Shown: positions 50,362-57,977 of the stretch, in pieces | Layout of the letters: each line of letters starts with the position of its first letter | Position numbering within the stretch: position 1 is the stretch's first letter | Assembly (NCBI GenBank): GCA_002309345.1 | Contig: DBWZ01000002.1 | Location: 1 to 64,000 of the forward strand | Source: Pseudobutyrivibrio sp. UBA1225 | Lineage (GTDB): Bacteria; Bacillota; Clostridia; Lachnospirales; Lachnospiraceae | Length of the DNA: 64,000 bases | Direction: 5' to 3' | Position numbers and translations under genes: made by a program | The notes under the pieces: generated by a model | The model's input: only the letters and a program-made list of their open reading frames with translations | Told to the model about the DNA's origin: nothing | Database searches by the model: none

Positions 50362-51246
50362 ATGAAAGCTGTTGTTACTGGTGCTGCAGGCTTCGCTGGA
50401 TACAGCTTAGTAGATGCATTATTAAAAAAGAATAATGAAGTCTATGCGATACTGCGTCCGGGTTCAGAACATAACAAAAGATTTAAACCAGATACGGCCG
50501 GTCTTCATTTGATAGAGTTGGATTGCGCAGATTTTGATAAGATTGCAGATTTTGTGCAGACAGATTGCGAAGTGTTCTACCATCTGGCGTGGTTTGGCGG
50601 TCGCGATGATTTTGAAGTTCAAAAGAGAAATATAGATTATTGCCTTGTGGCTTTGGAGTCGGCAGGTAAGCTTAATTGCAAAAGATTTGTAGGAATAGGT
50701 TCGCAGGCTGAATATGGAGTGACACAGGGTATACAGTCAGAATCACTTATGCCAAATCCTGTTAATTCCTATGGTAGTGCCAAAACAGCTGCCATGTATT
50801 TGTCAAAAAGGCGTGCCGGTCAGCTTGATATCGAGTGGATTTGGGGACGCATATTTAGTTTGTATGGGGATTTTGAACCATCAGGCAGAATGCTTCCGGA
50901 TTTAATGCGAGGGCTTAAAAATAACGAAGATTTTTGCTTGAGCAGCTGCAGACAGAATTGGGATTATTTACATGTTAAAGATGCAGCAGAAGCCATTATT
51001 GCGATTGGTACGCATGGCTTATCAGGTGAGATTTACAATATAGCAAATGGCGACTACAGGCCGCTAAAAGAATTTGTTGAAGAAGTAAAACTCATTTCTG
51101 ATTCTGATTCGGCAATAAGTTACGGTAGAGACCCTGAACCTTTTATAGCTTTGCAGCCAGATGTGAGCAAGATAAAACGTGATACGGGATGGGCGCCAAT
51201 AATAGATTTTTCAACAGGGGTGAAAGATTTCTTAAACGATATTTAG
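50362..51246 (+). CDS. NAD(P)-dependent nucleotide-sugar reductase/epimerase (extended SDR)
   Basis: 294 residues. ATG follows GAGAGGAAAG. VVTGAAGFAGYSLVDALLKK is the GxxGxxG dinucleotide loop. VFYHLAWFGG at about residue 71, IGSQAEYG at about residue 113 (Ser) and SYGSAKTAAM at about residue 136 (Tyr-x3-Lys) give a complete catalytic set, and WIWGRIFSLYGDFEPSG supports nucleotide-sugar binding. In the yersiniose pathway an SDR (YerF) reduces the new branch ketone; this gene is well placed for the same step or for C4 or C5 chemistry. It is not RfbG: it is shorter and lacks the GHTGFKGSWL-type start. It may be one member of a branched-sugar set with the genes at 44573-50337. Confidence 0.85.
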   Translation: MKAVVTGAAGFAGYSLVDALLKKNNEVYAILRPGSEHNKRFKPDTAGLHLIELDCADFDKIADFVQTDCEVFYHLAWFGGRDDFEVQKRNIDYCLVALESAGKLNCKRFVGIGSQAEYGVTQGIQSESLMPNPVNSYGSAKTAAMYLSKRRAGQLDIEWIWGRIFSLYGDFEPSGRMLPDLMRGLKNNEDFCLSSCRQNWDYLHVKDAAEAIIAIGTHGLSGEIYNIANGDYRPLKEFVEEVKLISDSDSAISYGRDPEPFIALQPDVSKIKRDTGWAPIIDFSTGVKDFLNDI

Positions 51247-51266
51247 CAAACATAGAGGAAGTTATA

Positions 51267-52214
51267 ATGAAAAAAATAAGTGTAATGATTCCTTGTTACA
51301 ACGAGGAAGAAAACGTTGTTCCAATGAGTAAAGCGGTAGTTGAAGTCATGACAAAACAACTATCTAATTATGACTACGAGATTCTTTTCATAGACAATTG
51401 CTCCAAGGACAACACAAGAACACTGTTACGCGAAATATGTAAAAACAATCCAAAGATAAAAGCGATTTTTAACGCCAAAAACTTTGGACAGTTTAATTCT
51501 CCCTATCACGCCATGTGTCAGACGACAGGTGATTGCACAATCTGTCTGTGCTGTGATTTTCAAGATCCTGTTGAACTAATACCTGCGTTTGTAAAGGAAT
51601 GGGAAAACGGCTACAAGATTGTTTGTGGAATCAAGACAGCCAGCAAAGAAAATAGATTCATAAGATTCCTCCGTTCTTGTTATTACAAAATGATTCGCTT
51701 GATGAGCGATGTGGAACAAATTGAGCATTTCACTGGCTTTGGTTTATATGACAAAAGCTTCATCGAAGTTTTAAAAGAGTTAAAGGATCCAACACCTTTC
51801 CTAAGAGGTATAGTTGCTGAGCTAGGTTATAAACGCAAAGACATAGAATACACTCAGGCAAAGCGTGCAGCAGGCAAAACTCATAACAATTTCTATACAC
51901 TGTATGATGCTGCAATGCTTTCCTTTACATCATATACAACATTTGGACTCAGAGTTGCTACAATCGCTGGTTTTATTTTCTCGGCAATCAGTTTGATAGT
52001 AGCTATAGTATATTTGATTCTAAAGCTGATATATTGGGATAGATATCCAGCTGGTATGTATCCAGTGCTTCTCATGGTATCGGTTTTGGGTTCAGTTCAG
52101 CTTTTCTTCATAGGTTTCTTGGGAGAATATGTGCTTTCCATGAACAAGAGAATTATGAATAGACCACTAGTAATCGAAGAAGAAAGAATAAATTTCGACA
52201 ACGACGGGGAATAA
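51267..52214 (+). CDS. GtrB-like polyprenyl-phosphate glycosyltransferase (GT2), variant metal site
   Basis: 315 residues from ATG 51267, which has AGAGGA upstream and begins MKKISVMIPCYNEEENVVP; an extended reading from 51189 overlaps the SDR gene and is rejected. IDNCSKDNT at about residue 43 replaces the common VDDGSxDxT, and CLCCDFQDPVELI at about residue 92 has Cys where most GtrB proteins have the first Asp of DxDLQDPP. Two C-terminal helices lie at about 233-258 and 270-295, ending GEYVLSMNKRIMNRPLVI. It probably loads the sugar made by the upstream CDP-sugar genes onto polyprenyl phosphate. The altered acidic residues could mean a different donor nucleotide. Confidence 0.86.
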   Translation: MKKISVMIPCYNEEENVVPMSKAVVEVMTKQLSNYDYEILFIDNCSKDNTRTLLREICKNNPKIKAIFNAKNFGQFNSPYHAMCQTTGDCTICLCCDFQDPVELIPAFVKEWENGYKIVCGIKTASKENRFIRFLRSCYYKMIRLMSDVEQIEHFTGFGLYDKSFIEVLKELKDPTPFLRGIVAELGYKRKDIEYTQAKRAAGKTHNNFYTLYDAAMLSFTSYTTFGLRVATIAGFIFSAISLIVAIVYLILKLIYWDRYPAGMYPVLLMVSVLGSVQLFFIGFLGEYVLSMNKRIMNRPLVIEEERINFDNDGE

Positions 52215-52220
52215 ACACTA

Positions 52221-54938
52221 ATGGATATAAATTACTTGTTATTTATACAAAAAGCCAGACTGGCGCTTGGCAGTGTTTTTGATCAGTTCTTTTTGCTGAT
52301 TACTGAGCTTGCCACGCCACAAACTACATTCATATTACTTGCCCTTGTATTTTGGTGCATTGATAAAAAAACAGGCACAATTATGAGCTGGAATGTTGGT
52401 CTTGGATGTTCTTTAAATACCACTGTAAAAAGATTTTTTAAGATAGACAGACCTTGGGTCAGAGATGTAAGAATAGCACCAGTTGAAGCTGCCTTACCTG
52501 GAGCCACTGATTATTCATTCCCAAGTGGTCATACAAGCCGGGCAACAGCTACATGGGGAGCTTTGGCATCGCGACTTTGTCTTAAAAAGAACAATAGTGA
52601 AAAGCGATTTCTCGGAGCATTGATTTGGACCCTAGTTGTGGCAGTAATGTTTTCGAGAAATTATCTTGGAGTTCACACACCACAGGATGTTTTGGCGGCA
52701 TTTGCTTTTGGTATATTGCTTATATTTGCAACAACAAAGCTTTTAGATATAGCTGATACAAAACAAGGTAAATACGACCTCGTAATAGCAATATCAGGAA
52801 TGATTATATGCTTTGTTCCAATGCTTCGCTTTGGATGCATGTCAAATTGCGGTGCTGGAATGGGTTTATTTGCCGGTTGGTACGTGGAACGCAAGTGGAT
52901 TAATTTTAGCATTGAGGGTTCAGTTTCACGAAAAGCACTTAGATTTATTGTTGGAGTGATTCCGCTTTTATTTATATTAAAAGCCTTCAGCCCTCTGTTA
53001 AGTTTGTTCATGGATTCTAAGTATGCAGGCTTTTTTATGTATGGCGTACTTGCTTTTTATATTATGGCAATCTATCCATTTTTATTTAAAAAGGTAGAAA
53101 GTCATTTAGACGCAGGAAAGACTAAACAAGCTATTAAGTGTACAGTGGCTTCGCTTATAATTTTTAGTTTATTGATAGCTGTAGCAGGCTATGGTAGAAA
53201 CCACATGCTTAGAGTTGCAGCAATAAAAGCAGATGCTGAAAGAATAGCATCGCTTCAGGATGAACCGACAGGAATGATTGGCCAGACGACTTATCAAATC
53301 GGGCCTGACGGTACATTGATAACAGAAGATAACATGGGATATCAGGTGATTGCCAAAGAAGATTCCTGGTACTATAGTGATGGATATATAAATACAGTTG
53401 ATGATAATAGGGCCAAGATGGATGTAATAGGGCATCGAGGATATCCGGTTGTTGCACCGGAAAACACGCTTCCTTCGTTTAAATATGCGATGGAACTTGG
53501 AGCTGACTGGATAGAGACAGATGTTCAGGTTACCAAAGATGGTAAGCTTGTTTTGTTCCACGATGGAGATTTACAACGAATCACAGGAAAGACCGGAGCA
53601 ATATCAGATTATACATATGACGAACTGCTTCAGATGGATTTTGGCGCATGGTTTTCACCTAATTATGCAAACACCAAGATTCCTACACTCCAAGAGTTTT
53701 TGGATTTGGTAAAGGAAGACGATGTAAAGATATATTTAGAGCTTAAAGACCTTGGTCCAGTGGACGGTTTTGTGAGCTCAGTATATAATGCTATAGAGCA
53801 AAATGGTTTGCAGGATAGAGTGGTGTATGCATCCTTTAACTATGATTATTTAAAACAGTTCAAGGAACTAGATTCTAGTGCTCCTATTCTTTTAAATACA
53901 GCGGTTGCGAATACATCTATTCTTGAAGAGACACCTGCCGAATACTATGGGATAAATGCTGAAAATGCCAAGCCATCTTTGATAAATGCAATTCATGCTG
54001 CAGGAAGCCAAGCGTTTGTCTTCACCCCTAACACGGCGCAGCAGATTCAAAACTTGTATAGGATAGGTGTTGATGGTGTGTGCACAAATCAGGTCGGTAT
54101 TGCAATGGCCGCAAGTCATCCGGAACACGAATTTGTCGCAGATAATGCCCTATGGTCACATGCCATGCCTGGCTTATATGACAGCAATTTACCAGAGCAA
54201 TGCAGTGACATGATATATCAGGGCTTTACCAAAACTACAAGCAACCTGATAACAGCTGCCTACAGTGGAAGCGGACAGTATAATAGTGTGCTTTATATCA
54301 TGGATTTGGAAGCCAATTTGCAGCAGGTGGTTGATTTGGGACACAAAGCTCATATGGGTGGTATCGCTTATGATGAGAATCATGATATACTGTGGACTAC
54401 AGGTGTCGAGGGAATGGTGTATGCCCTTTCCATGGCAGATGTATTGTCAGGCTCATATGATGGGCAGATGCTCACACAGTTTGATGCACAGCTTTACAAT
54501 ACAGCTGGCGGTCATGTGGCATCATTTCTTGCTATGGATAATGGCTTTTTATATGTGGGAACCTATTGTAACGAAGGGAATGGGTTGTTAAACAAATACG
54601 ATATTAGCGATATAAACAATCCAAAACTGATATCGCAAGTTACTATACCTGATAGAATTCAGGGGGTTACATTCGTAGAAAAAGCAGACGGTTCAAAAAA
54701 GCTTTTGATGACAAGAGGACATGATATGTACGAAGGATTCTTGCTTCAGTTTACATATGCAGACGATGCAGCAGAGTTTTTAACTCCAGAGGTGACAAAT
54801 CATCTTCCGGAAGGGCCAGAGCAAATTCTTTGGACATCAAAGGGGCTTTATCTGCAATTGGAATCGGCAAGCCTTCCTTACCGCGCAACAGCCAGAAACG
54901 CTTGTGATCAGTTGTGGATATTACAACTGCCAAAATAA
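52221..54938 (+). CDS. Fusion of PAP2 phosphatase, glycerophosphodiesterase (GDPD) and C-terminal propeller-like domain
   Basis: 905 residues. The N-terminal about 340 residues are membranous and carry all PAP2 motifs: KRFFKIDRPW (about residue 73), FPSGHTS (about residue 100) and SRNYLGVHTPQDV (about residue 144). Residues about 400-640 are a GDPD domain: MDVIGHRGYPVVAPENTLPS, WIETDVQVTKDGKLVLFHDGD and YLELKDLG contain the H-R-G, E-x-D and H-D metal and catalytic residues. Residues about 650-905 have spaced repeats (MGGIAYDENHDILWTTG, FLAMDNGFLYVGTYC) resembling a beta-propeller. PAP2 enzymes remove phosphate from lipid phosphates such as undecaprenyl diphosphate, and GDPD cleaves glycerophosphodiesters. 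Next to TagD/TagF-like genes it may trim or recycle a glycerol-phosphate polymer. Confidence 0.88.
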   Translation: MDINYLLFIQKARLALGSVFDQFFLLITELATPQTTFILLALVFWCIDKKTGTIMSWNVGLGCSLNTTVKRFFKIDRPWVRDVRIAPVEAALPGATDYSFPSGHTSRATATWGALASRLCLKKNNSEKRFLGALIWTLVVAVMFSRNYLGVHTPQDVLAAFAFGILLIFATTKLLDIADTKQGKYDLVIAISGMIICFVPMLRFGCMSNCGAGMGLFAGWYVERKWINFSIEGSVSRKALRFIVGVIPLLFILKAFSPLLSLFMDSKYAGFFMYGVLAFYIMAIYPFLFKKVESHLDAGKTKQAIKCTVASLIIFSLLIAVAGYGRNHMLRVAAIKADAERIASLQDEPTGMIGQTTYQIGPDGTLITEDNMGYQVIAKEDSWYYSDGYINTVDDNRAKMDVIGHRGYPVVAPENTLPSFKYAMELGADWIETDVQVTKDGKLVLFHDGDLQRITGKTGAISDYTYDELLQMDFGAWFSPNYANTKIPTLQEFLDLVKEDDVKIYLELKDLGPVDGFVSSVYNAIEQNGLQDRVVYASFNYDYLKQFKELDSSAPILLNTAVANTSILEETPAEYYGINAENAKPSLINAIHAAGSQAFVFTPNTAQQIQNLYRIGVDGVCTNQVGIAMAASHPEHEFVADNALWSHAMPGLYDSNLPEQCSDMIYQGFTKTTSNLITAAYSGSGQYNSVLYIMDLEANLQQVVDLGHKAHMGGIAYDENHDILWTTGVEGMVYALSMADVLSGSYDGQMLTQFDAQLYNTAGGHVASFLAMDNGFLYVGTYCNEGNGLLNKYDISDINNPKLISQVTIPDRIQGVTFVEKADGSKKLLMTRGHDMYEGFLLQFTYADDAAEFLTPEVTNHLPEGPEQILWTSKGLYLQLESASLPYRATARNACDQLWILQLPK

Positions 54939-54956
54939 ATAGACGAGGGATAATTA

Positions 54957-56312
54957 ATGACAAAAGTTATTACATATGGGACCTTTGATTTGTTTCATCA
55001 AGGGCATTACAATTTGCTAAAACATGCCAAAGAGTTGGGAGATTATCTGATTGTGGGCATCACAACCGAGCAATATGACCTTAGCCGTGGCAAGTTGAAT
55101 GTTGTTGATTCGCTGATAACCAGAATAGACAACGTGCGAGCTTCAGGTTTTGTTGATGAAATAATTATTGAAGACCATCCGGGTCAAAAAATAGAAGATA
55201 TTCAAAGATACGGTGTAGATATATTTACAGTAGGCTCCGACTGGGTTGGCGTGTTTGATTACATGGAGCAGTATTGCAAGGTAGTATATTTGCCACGCAC
55301 CAAAGATGTTTCATCGACCATTAAAAGAACAGATCGAAGCCCGGTAGTGCAGATAGGAATTGTAGGTACGGGACGTGTTGCTAAAAGATTTCCTAAAGAA
55401 GCCAAGCTTGTAAGTGGTGTAAATCCATTGGGAGTATTTAATCCACATGGTGACCACGCTAAGCCTTTTATGGAAGAACATGAGTTGGCGTTTTGGTCTA
55501 ATAACTATGATGAATTTCTTGAAAAAGTTGATGCTGTTTACATAGCATCGCCTCATGAGACTCACTATGAATATGCCAAGCAGGCAATACTTGCAGGTAA
55601 GCATGTGCTCTGCGAAAAGCCTATGGTGCTAAAAAAAACCGAGGCAGTAGAATTGTTTGATTTAGCCAAGAAAAATGGCGTGGTTTTGATGGAAGCAATC
55701 AAGACTGCCTATTGCCCGGGATTCAATCAACTGATAAATGTAGCAAGAAGTGGCATAATAGGTGACATCTGCGATGTAGAGGCTAGCTTTTCTAGAATCA
55801 CAACACCGGGAATGCGAGAAACAGAAGATGTAAAATATGGTGGCGCCCTGACTGAGTTTGGCAGCTATTGCTTGATGGCTGTTATAAAGCTTTTGGGAAA
55901 AGATTATAAGAGTGTCAGATTTGAAAGTGTAAAACTTCCAAATGGACTTGATGCTTATACCAAGGTGCATTTTACCTATGATAACGCTCTGGCTACTACC
56001 AAAAATGGTGTAACAGTAAAAACAGAAGGGGCTCTTATCGTTGCAGGTACTAAAGGTTATATTTTAGCACCGTCTCCATGGTGGTTGACACAACAGTTTG
56101 AGGTTCGCTATGAAGATGCATCAAAGATAGATAACTATTCTGCAAAGTTTTTAGGTAAAGGTATAAGATACGAGATAGCCGAGTTTACAAAAGCTGTTGC
56201 CAATATGCGAAGTGGAAATAACGATGTTTCTCCAAATATTTATATGCTCACAAGGGGCGAGTCAATTGCCCTGGCAGACATTATGGAGAAGTTTTTACAA
56301 AGTAGAGAGTAA
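54957..56312 (+). CDS. Fusion of TagD-like cytidylyltransferase and Gfo/Idh/MocA oxidoreductase
   Basis: 451 residues. Residues 1 to about 128 are a TagD-type nucleotidyltransferase: YGTFDLFHQGHYNLLKHAK (HxGH), VGSDW at about residue 91, and RTKDVSSTIKR at about residue 118, where TagD has RTxGISTT. Residues about 131-451 are a Gfo/Idh/MocA oxidoreductase: VQIGIVGTGRVAKRF (GxGxxA), AVYIASPHETHYEYAKQAILAGKHVLCEKPMVL (EKP lysine near residue 222) and GGALTEFGSYCL. Activating and redox functions in one chain recall CDP-ribitol synthesis, where TarI and TarJ act in sequence, but the oxidoreductase family differs. The likely product is a CDP-linked polyol or sugar; the substrate is unknown. GACGAGGG ribosome site. 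Confidence 0.88.
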   Translation: MTKVITYGTFDLFHQGHYNLLKHAKELGDYLIVGITTEQYDLSRGKLNVVDSLITRIDNVRASGFVDEIIIEDHPGQKIEDIQRYGVDIFTVGSDWVGVFDYMEQYCKVVYLPRTKDVSSTIKRTDRSPVVQIGIVGTGRVAKRFPKEAKLVSGVNPLGVFNPHGDHAKPFMEEHELAFWSNNYDEFLEKVDAVYIASPHETHYEYAKQAILAGKHVLCEKPMVLKKTEAVELFDLAKKNGVVLMEAIKTAYCPGFNQLINVARSGIIGDICDVEASFSRITTPGMRETEDVKYGGALTEFGSYCLMAVIKLLGKDYKSVRFESVKLPNGLDAYTKVHFTYDNALATTKNGVTVKTEGALIVAGTKGYILAPSPWWLTQQFEVRYEDASKIDNYSAKFLGKGIRYEIAEFTKAVANMRSGNNDVSPNIYMLTRGESIALADIMEKFLQSRE

Positions 56313-56315
56313 TAC

Positions 56316-56750
56316 ATGGAAGAAACAAAGAAATATAAGATTGGATATACTCAAGGTGTTTTTGATATGTTTCATATCGGGCATCTAAATTTAATAAATC
56401 ATGCAAAACAGCTATGCGATTATCTGATAGTTGGAGTTAACTCAGATGAGCTGGTTAGCGATTATAAGGGCAAGACTCCAGTTATCAGTGAGAAAAATCG
56501 AGCTGAGATTGTCAGAAATATAAAAGCGGTTGATGAATGTATAATCGTAAACACTTTAGATAAATTGGATGCATATTCAAAAACAAAGTTTGATGCCGTT
56601 TTTATAGGAAGTGATTGGAAGGGAAATGAGCGCTGGAAACAAACTGAGATAGATTTGGCGGCGGTTGGAGCCAAGGTTGAATATTTAGAATACACACCAA
56701 ATGTTTCATCCACATGTCTTAGAGAGGAAAAAGATAACAGTGTTGAATAG
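56316..56750 (+). CDS. tagD: Glycerol-3-phosphate cytidylyltransferase (TagD/TarD family)
   Basis: 144 residues, the normal TagD length plus a short lysine-rich leader. YTQGVFDMFHIGHLNLINHAK has the HxGH CTP-binding motif, VGVNSDELVSDYKGKTPVI (about residue 38) contains the conserved lysine/serine loop, FIGSDWKGNERW lies at about residue 94, and TPNVSSTCLR (about residue 127) is the analogue of RTxGISTT. It would make CDP-glycerol, or a close relative, for the transferase that overlaps its 3' end. It lies 3 nt after the fusion gene with no strong ribosome site of its own, so it is probably coupled. Confidence 0.87.
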   Translation: MEETKKYKIGYTQGVFDMFHIGHLNLINHAKQLCDYLIVGVNSDELVSDYKGKTPVISEKNRAEIVRNIKAVDECIIVNTLDKLDAYSKTKFDAVFIGSDWKGNERWKQTEIDLAAVGAKVEYLEYTPNVSSTCLREEKDNSVE

Positions 56751-57942
56751 CGAACAGGAATACATAGCACAAAGGAGATTACAAGCGAATAATCTTAGTG
56801 ATAAATATAAAAAGGCATGGGAAAAATATCCTATTCAAAAAGGTAAAGTGGTTTTTTCTGCTTTTGAAGGTGATGGAGGTTTTTGCTGTAATCCAAGATA
56901 TATAGCTGAAGAATTACATAAGCAATATCCAGAAAGTGAAATTGTATGGCTTACTAAAAATACTAGTAAGTCATTTCCTGATTATATAAAGGTATACGAA
57001 TATAATGAAGAAAACATGGTTTATCATTTATCAACCGCACAGGTGTGGATAGACAATTATAGAAAACCATGGGGAACTCTGAAAAGGGAAGGACAGTTTT
57101 ATATTCAAACTTGGCATGCGAGTCTTGGATTTAAGGCTGTTGGTTTATATAGGGGAAAGCTCTTCCCTGAAATTGCGCGTTTAGTTAGCGAATCTGATTC
57201 TGCCCTGGCAGATTACTTTGTTTCAAATTCTGATTACTGCGATAGAGTTTACCCCAAAAAATTATTATACAATGGTCCAACAATAAGAACGGGTTCACCC
57301 AGAGTGGATTGTTTGATAAATGAACGTGATGTATTAAGTAAAACTATACGTGAAAAATATAATATTACTTTAGACACAAAAATATTGTTGTTTGCGCCAA
57401 CATTTCGAGGTGGAAATCAAAAGGGAGCTAAGAAAGTAATTGCAGAAGCGCCGAATATTGATTTTGACAGACTTAGTGAAGCGTTAAAAAGCAAGACCGG
57501 TAGTGATTGGAAAGTTTTTTTAAGATTGCATCCTCAGCTTTCTGCTAAATTGGATGAGATGCCATTAAATGAAACTAGTGCTGATTTAATAGATGTTAGT
57601 CAGGCAGATGATATCAGCGAAATAATGGCGGCATGTGATCTGATAGTTACAGACTATTCAAGTTGTGCATTTGATGCGTTGTTTGCAGATATACCTGTTT
57701 TACTTTATGCAGACGATGTGGAAGAGTATATTCAAAATCGCGGGACATTTATGTGGGAAAAAGGTGAATTGCCTTTTTTGATGGCGCAGACAAATGACGA
57801 GTTGATAGAAAATGTAAAAAGATTTGATATTGACGATTACAAAAAAAGTGCCAAAGATTTTATGGACAAACAAGGCATAAGTGAAGATGGCCATGCAAGT
57901 GAGCGAGTGGTAGAAAAAATACTCCAGTATATGAATAAATAG
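56740..57942 (+). CDS. CDP-glycerol glycerophosphotransferase (TagB/TagF family)
   Basis: About 400 residues from GTG 56740 (GAGAGG upstream); the frame is open to ATG 56701, but that start lies well inside tagD. The C-terminal GT-B domain is typical of teichoic-acid polymerases: FYIQTWHASLGFKAVG (about residue 122, catalytic-type His), YNGPTIRTGSPRVDCL, ILLFAPTFRGG (about residue 215), VFLRLHPQL (about residue 258) and CDLIVTDYSSCAFDALFADIPVLLY (about residue 298, 'D..iTDYSS...D'). Family members transfer glycerol-phosphate from CDP-glycerol to a lipid-linked primer or a growing chain. This one probably adds glycerol-phosphate to the polysaccharide. Overlap with tagD supports joint function. 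Confidence 0.9.
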   Translation: MLNSEQEYIAQRRLQANNLSDKYKKAWEKYPIQKGKVVFSAFEGDGGFCCNPRYIAEELHKQYPESEIVWLTKNTSKSFPDYIKVYEYNEENMVYHLSTAQVWIDNYRKPWGTLKREGQFYIQTWHASLGFKAVGLYRGKLFPEIARLVSESDSALADYFVSNSDYCDRVYPKKLLYNGPTIRTGSPRVDCLINERDVLSKTIREKYNITLDTKILLFAPTFRGGNQKGAKKVIAEAPNIDFDRLSEALKSKTGSDWKVFLRLHPQLSAKLDEMPLNETSADLIDVSQADDISEIMAACDLIVTDYSSCAFDALFADIPVLLYADDVEEYIQNRGTFMWEKGELPFLMAQTNDELIENVKRFDIDDYKKSAKDFMDKQGISEDGHASERVVEKILQYMNK

Positions 57943-57977
57943 ATTTAATAAATTGTTTTACAGAAAGGTGCTAGATA

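Noticed and set aside
53169..53561. 130-residue reverse-strand ORF inside the PAP2-GDPD fusion gene
   Set aside because: Antisense to the join of two recognisable domains; composition looks like a frame shadow.
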